A stretch of 64,000 nt of DNA from NCBI RefSeq assembly GCF_051020765.1, contig NC_134932.1, positions 1,922,001 through 1,986,000 of the forward strand, in the 5' to 3' direction. The position numbers and the translations under genes are program-made. The notes below the pieces were generated by a model, which searched no databases, had not been told where the DNA came from, and was given only the letters and a program-made list of their open reading frames with translations. The DNA is from Lasioglossum baleicum. Its lineage: Eukaryota; Arthropoda; Insecta; Hymenoptera; Halictidae. This document shows positions 49,179 through 59,741 of the stretch, one piece after another; within the stretch, counting starts at the first letter, position 1, and each line of letters opens with the position of its first letter.

Positions 49179-52100
49179 CTAAATGTGGCTTACCCGCGTG
49201 ATCGGGAAATCGAGCTGTGCAAGAATAGCAGGAGACGCGACGACAGCGCCGCGGCGGAAAGTCGGAAAGCGCGATAGCGAAGCAGCCATGTTGGAATACG
49301 AATTGTTCAGCTTTACAACTATCACGCGGGTAAGCCGCATTTAGCGAAGAAGCAATATTATTTGATGCTCTTTGTGTTGAAATGTTCTCTGAACTATCGC
49401 GGGGTCCCGTACAAAGCCCTTTTTTGCAATTCGCCTCTTGAAACTTTATAAACAGTAAAAGCGTACGTTTTTATAGAATAAATTTATTTCGGTACACTTT
49501 TCCCAAAAAAGGGCTTTGTACGGGACCCCGCGGTAGTTCAGAGAACATTTCAACACAAAGAGCATAAATAATATTGCTTCTTCGCTAAATGCGGCTTACC
49601 CGCGTGATCGGGAAATGGAGCAGTGCAAGAATAGCAGGAGACGCGACGACAGCGCCGCGGCGGAAAGTCGGAAAGCGCGATAGCGAAGCAGCCATGTTGG
49701 AATACGTATTGTTCAGCTTTACAACTATCACGCGGGTAAGCCGCATTTAGCGAAGAAGCAATATTATTTGATGCTCTTTGTGTTGAAATGTTCTCTGAAC
49801 TATCGCGGGGTCCCGTACAAAGCCCTTTTTTGCAATTCGCCTCTTGAAACTTTATAAACAGTAAAAGCGTACGTTTTTATAGAATACATTTATTTCCCTA
49901 CACTTTTCCCAAAAAAGGGCTTTGTACGGGACCCCGCGGTAGTTCAGAGAACATTTCAACACAAAGAGCATAAATAATATTGCTTCTTCGCTAAATGTGG
50001 CTTACCCGCGTGATCGGGAAATCGAGCTGTGCAAGAATAGCAGGAGACGCGACGACAGCGCCGCGGCGGAAAGTCGGAAAGCGCGATGGCGAAGCAGCCA
50101 TGTTGGAATACGAATTGTTCAGCTTTACAACTATCACGCGGGTAAGCCGCATTTAGCGAAGAAGCAATATTATTTGATGCTCTTTGTGTTGAAATGTTCT
50201 CTGAACTATCGCGGGGTCCCGTACAAAGCCCTTTTTTGCAATTCGCCTCTTGAAACTTTATAAACGGTAAAAGCGTACGTTTTTATAGAATACATTTATT
50301 TCCCTACACTTTTCCCAAAAAAGGGCTTTGTACGGGACCCCGCGGTAGTTCAGAGAACATTTCAACACAAAGAGCATCAAAAAATATTGCTTCTTCGCTA
50401 AATGCGGCTTACCCGCGTGATCGGGAAATGGAGCTGTGCAAGAATAGCAGGAGACGCGACGACAGCGCCGCGGCGGAAAGTCGGAAAGCGCGATAGCGAA
50501 GCAGCCATGTTGGAATACGTATTGTTCAGCTTTACAACTATCACGCGGGTAAGCCGCATTTAGCGAAGAAGCAATATTATTTGATGCTCTTTTTGTTGAA
50601 ATGTTCTCTGAACTATCGCGGGGTCACGTACAAAGCCCTTTTTTGCAATTCGCCTCTTGAAACTTTATAAACAGTAAAAGCGTACGTTTTTATAGAATAA
50701 ATTTATTTCGGTACACTTTTTCCAAAAAAGGGCTTTGTACGGGAACCCGCGGTAGTTCAGAGAACATTTCAACACAAAGAGCATCAAAAAATATTGCTTC
50801 TTCGCTAAATGCGGCTTACCCGCGTGATCGGGAAATGGAGCAGTGCAAGAATAGCAGGAGACGCGACGACAGCGCCGCGGCGGAAAGTCGGAAAGCGCGA
50901 TAGCGAAGCAGCCATGTTGGAATACGTATTGTTCAGCTTTACAACTATCACGCGGGTAAGCCGCATTTAGCGAAGAAGCAATATTATTTGATGCTCTTTG
51001 TGTTGAAATGTTCTCTGAACTATCGCGGGGTCCCGTACAAAGCCCTTTTTTGCAATTCGTCTCTTGAAACTTTATAAACAGTAAAAGCGTACGTTTTTAT
51101 AGAATAAATTTATTTCGGTACACTTTTTCCAAAAAAGGGCTTTGTACGGGACCCCGCGGTAGTTCAGAGAACATTTCAACACAAAGAGCATCAAAAAATA
51201 TTCCTTCTTCGCTAAATGCGGCTTACCCGCGTGATCGGGAAATGGAGCTGTGCAAGAATAGCAGGAGACGCGACGACAGCGCCGCGGCGGAAAGTCGGAA
51301 AGCGCGATAGCGAAGCAGCCATGTTGGAATACGTATTGTTCAGCTTTACAACTATCACGCGGGTAAGCCGCATTTAGCGAAGAAGCAATATTATTTGATG
51401 CTCTTTGTGTTGAAATGTTCTCTGAACTATCGCGGGGTCCCGTACAAAGCCCTTTTTTGCAATTCGCCTCTTGATACTTTATAAACAGTAAAAGCGTACG
51501 TTTTTATAGAATAAATTTATTTCGGTACACTTTTTCCAAAAAAGGGCTTTGTACGGGACCCCGCGGTAGTTCAGAGAACATTTCAACACAAAGAGCATCA
51601 AAAAATATTGCTTCTTCGCTAAATGTGGCTTACCCGCGTGATCGGGAAATCGAGCTGTGCAAGAATAGCAGGAGACGCGACGACAGCGCCGCGGCGGAAA
51701 GTCGGAAAGCGCGATGGCGAAGCAGCCATGTTGGAATACGAATTGTTCAGCTTTACAACTATCACGCGGGTAAGCCGCATTTAGCGAAGAAGCAATATTA
51801 TTTGATGCTCTTTGTGTTGAAATGTTCTCTGAACTATCGCGGGGTCCCGTACAAAGCCCTTTTTTGCAATTCGCCTCTTGAAACTTTATAAACGGTAAAA
51901 GCGTACGTTTTTATAGAATACATTTATTTCCCTACACTTTTCCCAAAAAAGGGCTTTGTACGGGACCCCGCGGTAGTTCAGAGAACATTTCAACACAAAG
52001 AGCATCAAAAAATATTGCTTCTTCGCTAAATGCGGCTTACCCGCGTGATCGGGAAATGGAGCTGTGCAAGAATAGCAGGAGACGCGACGACAGCGCCGCG

Positions 52101-52838
52101 GCGGAAAGTCGGAAAGCGCGATAGCGAAGCAGCCATGTTGGAATACGTATTGTTCAGCTTTACAACTATCACGCGGGTAAGCCGCATTTAGCGAAGAAGC
52201 AATATTATTTGATGCTCTTTTTGTTGAAATGTTCTCTGAACTATCGCGGGGTCCCGTACAAAGCCCTTTTTTGCAATTCGCCTCTTGAAACTTTATAAAC
52301 AGTAAAAGCGTACGTTTTTATAGAATAAATTTATTTCGGTACACTTTTTCCAAAAAAGGGCTTTGTACGGGACCCCGCGGTAGTTCAGAGAACATTTCAA
52401 CACAAAGAGCATCAAAAAATATTGCTTCTTCGCTAAATGCGGCTTACCCGCGTGATCGGGAAATGGAGCTGTGCAAGAATAGCAGGAGACGCGACGACAG
52501 CGCCGCGGCGGAAAGTCGGAAAGCGCGATAGCGAAGCAGCCATGTTGGAATACGTATTGTTCAGCTTTACAACTATCACGCGGGTAAGCCGCATTTAGCG
52601 AAGAAGCAATATTATTTGATGCTCTTTGTGTTGAAATGTTCTCTGAACTATCGCGGGGTCCCGTACAAAGCCCTTTTTTGCAATTCGCCTCTTGAAACTC
52701 TATAAACAGTAAAACCGTACGTTTTTATAGAATACATTTATTTCCCTACACTTTTCCCAAAAAAGGGCTTTGTACGGGACCCCGCGGTAGTTCAGAGAAC
52801 ATTTCAACACAAAGAGCATAAATAATATTGCTTCTTCG
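49179..52838 (+). repeat. 9-monomer higher-order repeat, copy 2 (3,660 bp)
   Basis: Monomers 122-130. Offsets of exactly 3,660 bp link 49179 to 52839, 49991 to 53651 and 50805 to 54465. Monomer 122 and its counterparts have an alpha loop2 ending 'cttttccc'. Monomers 126 and 135 share 'ttcgtctctt'. Monomers 127 and 136 share 'atattccttc' before their start. Confidence 0.9.
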
Positions 52839-54871
52839 CTAAATGTGGCTTACCCGCGTGATCGGGAAATCGAGCTGTGCAAGAATAGCAGGAGACGCGA
52901 CGACAGCGCCGCGGCGGAAAGTCGGAAAGCGCGATAGCGAAGCAGCCATGTTGGAATACGAATTGTTCAGCTTTACAACTATCACGCGGGTAAGCCGCAT
53001 TTAGCGAAGAAGCAATATTATTTGATGCTCTTTGTGTTGAAATGTTCTCTGAACTATCGCGGGGTCCCGTACAAAGCCCTTTTTTGCAATTCGCCTCTTG
53101 AAACTTTATAAACAGTAAAAGCGTACGTTTTTATAGAATAAATTTATTTCGGTACACTTTTCCCAAAAAAGGGCTTTGTACGGGACCCCGCGGTAGTTCA
53201 GAGAACATTTCAACACAAAGAGCATAAATAATATTGCTTCTTCGCTAAATGCGGCTTACCCGCGTGATCGGGAAATGGAGCAGTGCAAGAATAGCAGGAG
53301 ACGCGACGACAGCGCCGCGGCGGAAAGTCGGAAAGCGCGATAGCGAAGCAGCCATGTTGGAATACGTATTGTTCAGCTTTACAACTATCACGCGGGTAAG
53401 CCGCATTTAGCGAAGAAGCAATATTATTTGATGCTCTTTGTGTTGAAATGTTCTCTGAACTATCGCGGGGTCCCGTACAAAGCCCTTTTTTGCAATTCGC
53501 CTCTTGAAACTTTATAAACAGTAAAAGCGTACGTTTTTATAGAATACATTTATTTCCCTACACTTTTCCCAAAAAAGGGCTTTGTACGGGACCCCGCGGT
53601 AGTTCAGAGAACATTTCAACACAAAGAGCATAAATAATATTGCTTCTTCGCTAAATGTGGCTTACCCGCGTGATCGGGAAATCGAGCTGTGCAAGAATAG
53701 CAGGAGACGCGACGACAGCGCCGCGGCGGAAAGTCGGAAAGCGCGATGGCGAAGCAGCCATGTTGGAATACGAATTGTTCAGCTTTACAACTATCACGCG
53801 GGTAAGCCGCATTTAGCGAAGAAGCAATATTATTTGATGCTCTTTGTGTTGAAATGTTCTCTGAACTATCGCGGGGTCCCGTACAAAGCCCTTTTTTGCA
53901 ATTCGCCTCTTGAAACTTTATAAACGGTAAAAGCGTACGTTTTTATAGAATACATTTATTTCCCTACACTTTTCCCAAAAAAGGGCTTTGTACGGGACCC
54001 CGCGGTAGTTCAGAGAACATTTCAACACAAAGAGCATCAAAAAATATTGCTTCTTCGCTAAATGCGGCTTACCCGCGTGATCGGGAAATGGAGCTGTGCA
54101 AGAATAGCAGGAGACGCGACGACAGCGCCGCGGCGGAAAGTCGGAAAGCGCGATAGCGAAGCAGCCATGTTGGAATACGTATTGTTCAGCTTTACAACTA
54201 TCACGCGGGTAAGCCGCATTTAGCGAAGAAGCAATATTATTTGATGCTCTTTTTGTTGAAATGTTCTCTGAACTATCGCGGGGTCCCGTACAAAGCCCTT
54301 TTTTGCAATTCGCCTCTTGAAACTTTATAAACAGTAAAAGCGTACGTTTTTATAGAATAAATTTATTTCGGTACACTTTTTCCAAAAAAGGGCTTTGTAC
54401 GGGAACCCGCGGTAGTTCAGAGAACATTTCAACACAAAGAGCATCAAAAAATATTGCTTCTTCGCTAAATGCGGCTTACCCGCGTGATCGGGAAATGGAG
54501 CAGTGCAAGAATAGCAGGAGACGCGACGACAGCGCCGCGGCGGAAAGTCGGAAAGCGCGATAGCGAAGCAGCCATGTTGGAATACGTATTGTTCAGCTTT
54601 ACAACTATCACGCGGGTAAGCCGCATTTAGCGAAGAAGCAATATTATTTGATGCTCTTTGTGTTGAAATGTTCTCTGAACTATCGCGGGGTCCCGTACAA
54701 AGCCCTTTTTTGCAATTCGTCTCTTGAAACTTTATAAACAGTAAAAGCGTACGTTTTTATAGAATAAATTTATTTCGGTACACTTTTTCCAAAAAAGGGC
54801 TTTGTACGGGACCCCGCGGTAGTTCAGAGAACATTTCAACACAAAGAGCATCAAAAAATATTCCTTCTTCG
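52839..54871 (+). repeat. 9-monomer higher-order repeat, copy 3 (truncated)
   Basis: Monomers 131-135 match 122-126 nearly base for base. The main difference seen is that monomer 134 has 'ggggtcccg' where monomer 125 has 'ggggtcacg'; both have 'cgggaacccg'. Agreement breaks down inside monomer 136. Confidence 0.88.
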
Positions 54872-57800
54872 CTAAATGCGGCTTACCCGCGTGATCGGGA
54901 AATGGAGCTGTGCAAGAATAGCAGGAGACGCGACGACAGCGCCGCGGCGGAAAGTCGGAAAGCGCGATAGCGAAGCAGCCATGTTGGAATACGTATTGTT
55001 CAGCTTTACAACTATCACGCGGGTAAGCCGCATTTAACGAAGAAGCAATATTATTTGATGCTCTTTGTATTGAAATGTTCTCTGAACTATCGCGGGGTCC
55101 CGTACAAAGCCCTTTTTTGCAATTCGCCTCTTGAAACTTTATAAACAGTAAAAGCGTACGTTTTTGTAGAATACATTTATTTCCCTACACTTTTCCCAAA
55201 AAAGGGCTTTGTACGGGACCCCGCGGTAGTTCAGAGAACATTTCAACACAAAGAGCATAAATAATATTGCTTCTTCGCTAAATGTGGCTTACCCGCGTGA
55301 TCGGGAAATCGAGCTGTGCAAGAATAGCAGGAGACGCGACGACAGCGCCGCGGCGGAAAGTCGGAAAACGCGATGGCGAAGCAGCCATGTTGGAATACGA
55401 ATTGTTCAGCTTTACAACTATCACGCGGGTAAGCCGCATTTAGCGAAGAAGCAATATTATTTGATGCTCTTTGTGTTGAAATGTTCTCTGAACTATCGCG
55501 GGGTCCCGTACAAAGCCCTTTTTTGCAATTCGCCTCTTGAAACTTTATAAACAGTAAAAGCGTACGTTTTTATAGAATAAATTTATTTCGGTACACTTTT
55601 TCCAAAAAAGGGCTTTGTACGGGACCCCGCGGTAGTTCAGAGAACATTTCAACACAAAGAGCATAAAAAAATATTGCTTCTTCGCTAAATGCGGCTTACC
55701 CGCGTGATCGGGAAATGGAGCAGTGCAAGAATAGCAGGAGACGCGACGACAGCGCCGCGGCGGAAAGTCGGAAAGCGCGATAGCGAAGCAGCCATGTTGG
55801 AATACGTATTGTTCAGCTTTACAACTATCACGCGGGTAAGCCGCATTTAGCGAAGAAGCAATATTATTTGATGCTCTTTGTGTTGAAATGTTCTCTGAAC
55901 TATCGCGGGGTCCCGTACAAAGCCCTTTTTTGCAATTCGCCTCTTGAAACTTTATAAACAGTAAAACCGTACGTTTTTATAGAATACATTTATTTCCCTA
56001 CACTTTTCCCAAAAAAGGGCTTTGTACGGGACCCCGCGGTAGTTCAGAGAACATTTCAACACAAAGAGCATAAATAATATTGCTTCTTCGCTAAATGTGG
56101 CTTACCCGCGTGATCGGGAAATCGAGCTGTGCAAGAATAGCAGGAGACGCGACGACAGCGCCGCGGCGGAAAGTCGGAAAACGCGATGGCGAAGCAGCCA
56201 TGTTGGAATACGAATTGTTCAGCTTTACAACTATCACGCGGGTAAGCCGCATTTAGCGAAGAAGCAATATTATACTCTTTGTGTTGAAATGTTCTCTGAA
56301 CTATCGCGGGGTCCCGTACAAAGCCCTTTTTTGCAATTCGCCTCTTGAAACTTTATAAACAGTAAAAGCGTACGTTTTTATAGAATAAATTTATTTCGGT
56401 ACACTTTTTCCAAAAAAGGGCTTTGTACGGGACCCCGCGGTAGTTCAGAGAACATTTCAACACAAAGAGCATCAAAAAATATTGCTTCTTCGCTAAATGC
56501 GGCTTACCCGCGTGATCGGGAAATGGAGCTGTGCAAGAATAGCAGGAGACGCGACGACAGCGCCGCGGCGGAAAGTCGGAAAGCGCGATAGCGAAGCAGC
56601 CATGTTGGAATACGTATTGTTCAGCTTTACAACTATCACGCGGGTAAGCCGCATTTTGCGAAGAAGCAATATTATTTGATGCTCTTTGTGTTGAAATGTT
56701 CTCTGAACTATCGCGGGGTCCCGTACAAAGCCCTTTTTTGCAATTCGCCTCTTGAAACTTTATAAACAGTAAAAGCGTACGTTTTTATAGAATAAATTTA
56801 TTTCGGTACACTTTTTCCAAAAAAGGGCTTTGTACGGGACCCCGCGGTAGTTCAGAGAACATTTCAACACAAAGAGCATCAAAAAATATTGCTTCTTCGC
56901 TAAATGCGGCTTACCCGCGTGATCGGGAAATGGAGCTGTGCAAGAATAGCAGGAGACGCGACGACAGCGCCGCGGCGGAAAGTCGGAAAGCGCGATAGCG
57001 AAGCAGCCATGTTGGAATACGTATTGTTCAGCTTTACAACTATCACGCGGGTAAGCCGCATTTAGCGAAGAAGCAATATTATTTGATGCTCTTTGTGTTG
57101 AAATGTTCTCTGAACTATCGCGGGGTCCCGTACAAAGCCCTTTTTTGCAATTCGCCTCTTGAAACTTTATAAACAGTAAAACCGTACGTTTTTATAGAAT
57201 AAATTTATTTCGGTACACTTTTTCCAAAAAAGGGCTTTGTACGGGACCCCGCGGTAGTTCAGAGAACATTTCAACACAAAGAGCATCAAAAAATATTGCT
57301 TCTTCGCTAAATGCGGCTTACCCGCGTGATCGGGAAATGGAGCTGTGCAAGAATAGCAGGAGACGCGACGACAGCGCCGCGGCGGAAAGTCGGAAAGCGC
57401 GATAGCGAAGCAGCCATGTTGGAATACGTATTGTTCAGCTTTACAACTATCACGCGGGTAAGCCGCATTTAGCGAAGAAGCAATATTATTTGATGCTCTT
57501 TGTGTTGAAATGTTCTCTGAACTATCGCGGGGTCCCGTACAAAGCCCTTTTTTGCAATTCGCCTCTTGAAACTTTATAAACAGTAAAACCGTACGTTTTT
57601 ATAGAATAAATTTATTTCGGTACACTTTTTCCAAAAAAAGGCTTTGTACGGGACCCCGCGGTAGTTCAGAGAACATTTCAACACAAAGAGCATAAAAAAA
57701 TATTGCTTCTTCGCTAAATGCGGCTTACCCGCGTGATCGGGATATCGAGCTGTGCAAGAATAGCAGGAGACGCGACGACAGCGCCGCGGCGGAAAGTCGG

Positions 57801-58739
57801 AAAGCGCGATAGCGAAGCAGCTATGTTGGAATACGAATTGTTCAGCTTTATAACTATCACGCGGGTAAGCCGCATTTAGCGAAGAAGCAATATTATTTGA
57901 TGCTCTTTGTGTTGAAATGTTCTCTGAACTATCGCGGGGTCCCGTACAAAGCCCTTTTTTGCAATTCGCCTCTTGAAACTTTATAAACGGTAAAAGCGTA
58001 CGTTTTTATAGAATACATTTATTTCCCTACACTTTTCCCAAAAAAGGGCTTTGTACGGGACCCCGCGGTAGTTCAGAGAACATTTCAACACAAAGAGCAT
58101 AAATAATATTGCTTCTTCGCTAAATGTGGCTTACCCGCGTGATCGGGAAATCGAGCTGTGCAAGAATAGCAGGAGACGCGACGACAGCGCTGCGGCGGAA
58201 AGTCGGAAAACGCGATGGCGAAGCAGCCATGTTGGAATACGAATTGTTCAGCTTTACAACTATCACGCGGGTAAGCCGCATTTAGCGAAGAAGCAATATT
58301 ATACTCTTTGTGTTGAAATGTTCTCTGAACTATCGCGGGGTCCCGTACAAAGCCCTTTTTTGCAATTCGCCTCTTGAAACTTTATAAACAGTAAAAGCGT
58401 ACGATTTATAGAATAAATTTATTTCGGTACACTTTTTCCAAAAAAGGGCTTTGTACGGGACCCCGCGGTAGTTCAGAGAACATTTCAACACAAAGAGCAT
58501 AAAAAAATATTGCTTCTTCGCTAAATGCGGCTTACCCGCGTGATCGGGAAAACGAGCTGTGCAAGAATAGCAGGAGGCGCGACGACAGCGCCGCGGCAGG
58601 AAAGTCGGAAAGCGCGATAGCGAAGCAGCCATGTTGGAATACGAATTGTTCAGCTTTATAACTATCACGCGGGTAAGCCGCATTTAGCGAAGAAACAATA
58701 TTATTTGATGCTCTTTGTGTTGAAATGTTCTCTGAACTA
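54872..58739 (+). repeat. Monomers 136-145, mixed region before the second inversion
   Basis: Monomer 136 carries 'catttaacgaag', 'tgtattgaaatg' and the 'gtttttgtagaatac' hybrid loop2. Monomers 137, 139 and 144 share 'ggaaaacgcgatggcg'; 139 and 144 are deletion monomers. Monomer 140 has 'cattttgcgaag'. Monomer 143 has 'gggatatcgagc', preceded by 'ccaaaaaaaggc' near 57632. Monomer 144 has 'agcgctgcggcgg' and a 1-bp loss in loop2 ('acgatttatag'). Monomer 145 has 'gcggcagg' and 'aggaggcgcg' and runs into the inverted unit. Confidence 0.82.
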
Positions 58740-59145
58740 TCGCGGGGTCCCGTACAAAGCCCTTTTTTGGGAAAAGTGTAGGGAAATAAATGTATTCTAC
58801 AAAAACGTACGCTTTTACTGTTTATAAAGTTTCAAGAGGCGAATTGCAAAAAAGGGCTTTGTACGGGACCCCGCGATAGTTCAGAGAACATTTCAACACA
58901 AAGAGCATCAAATAATATTGCTTCTTCGCTAAATGCGGCTTACCCGCGTGATAGTTGTAAAGCAGAACAATACGTATTCCAACATGGCTGCTTCGCTATC
59001 GCGCTTTCCGACTTTCCGCCGCGGCGCTGTCGTCGCGTCTCCTGCTATTCTTGCACTGCTCCATTTCCCGATCACGCGGGTAAGCCGCATTTAGCGAAGA
59101 ACCAATATTATTTATGCTCTTTGTGTTGAAATGTTCTCTGAACTA
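58740..59145 (-). repeat. Inverted monomer 2 (loop2, arm and loop1 all reverse-complemented)
   Basis: Reversed loop2 follows directly on the arm end 'cccttttttggg' near 58769 and runs to 'gaggcgaattg'. The next arm has 'ccgcgatagttc' and 'catcaaataat', which are right-arm alleles read backwards. Loop1 is reversed ('agttgtaaagcag' to 'ctccatttcccg'). The left junction falls between 58740 (native 'gaactat') and about 58768. The right junction falls between about 59115 ('tttatgctc', a reversed left arm) and 59145 (native 'aactatcgcg'). Its loop2 reverse-complements to 'gtttttgtagaatac' followed by 'cataaata', the combination seen in monomer 136 (54872). Private change: 'gtaaagcagaac' for 'gtaaagctgaac'. 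Confidence 0.93.
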
Positions 59146-59741
59146 TCGCGGGGTCCCGTACAAAGCCCTTTTTTGCAATTCGCCTCTTGAAACTTTATAA
59201 ACAGTAAAACCGTACGTTTTTATAGAATAAATTTATTTCGGTACACTTTTTCCAAAAAAAGGCTTTGTACGGGACCCCGCGGTAGTTCAGAGAACATTTC
59301 AACACAAAGAGCATAAAAAAATATTGCTTCTTCGCTAAATGCGGCTTACCCGCGTGATCGGGATATCGAGCTGTGCAAGAATAGCAGGAGACGCGACGAC
59401 AGCGCCGCGGCGGAAAGTCGGAAAGCGCGATAGCGAAGCAGCTATGTTGGAATACGAATTGTTCAGCTTTATAACTATCACGCGGGTAAGCCGCATTTAG
59501 CGAAGAAGCAATATTATTTGATGCTCTTTGTGTTGAAATGTTCTCTGAACTATCGCGGGGTCCCGTACAAAGCCCTTTTTTGCAATTCGCCTCTTGAAAC
59601 TTTATAAACGGTAAAAGCGTACGTTTTTATAGAATACATTTATTTCCCTACACTTTTCCCAAAAAAGGGCTTTGTACGGGACCCCGCGGTAGTTCAGAGA
59701 ACATTTCAACACAAAGAGCATCAAAAAATATTGCTTCTTCG
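59146..59741 (+). repeat. Copy of 57.5-58.1 kb on the right of inverted monomer 2
   Basis: The rare pair 'ccaaaaaaaggc' and 'gggatatcgagc' occurs only at 57632/57739 and 59258/59360, an offset of 1,621 bp (4 monomers). The shared tract starts at the right junction of the inverted unit and ends near 59700, where the A-rich spacer reads 'catcaaaaaat' instead of 'cataaataat'. Confidence 0.85.

Noticed and set aside
9081..59145. Both inversions as assembly artefacts
   Set aside because: Each has junctions defined by arm alleles, private substitutions and preserved phase, and the two involve different monomer types, which favours real events. The sequence alone cannot exclude mis-assembly; spanning long reads would decide.
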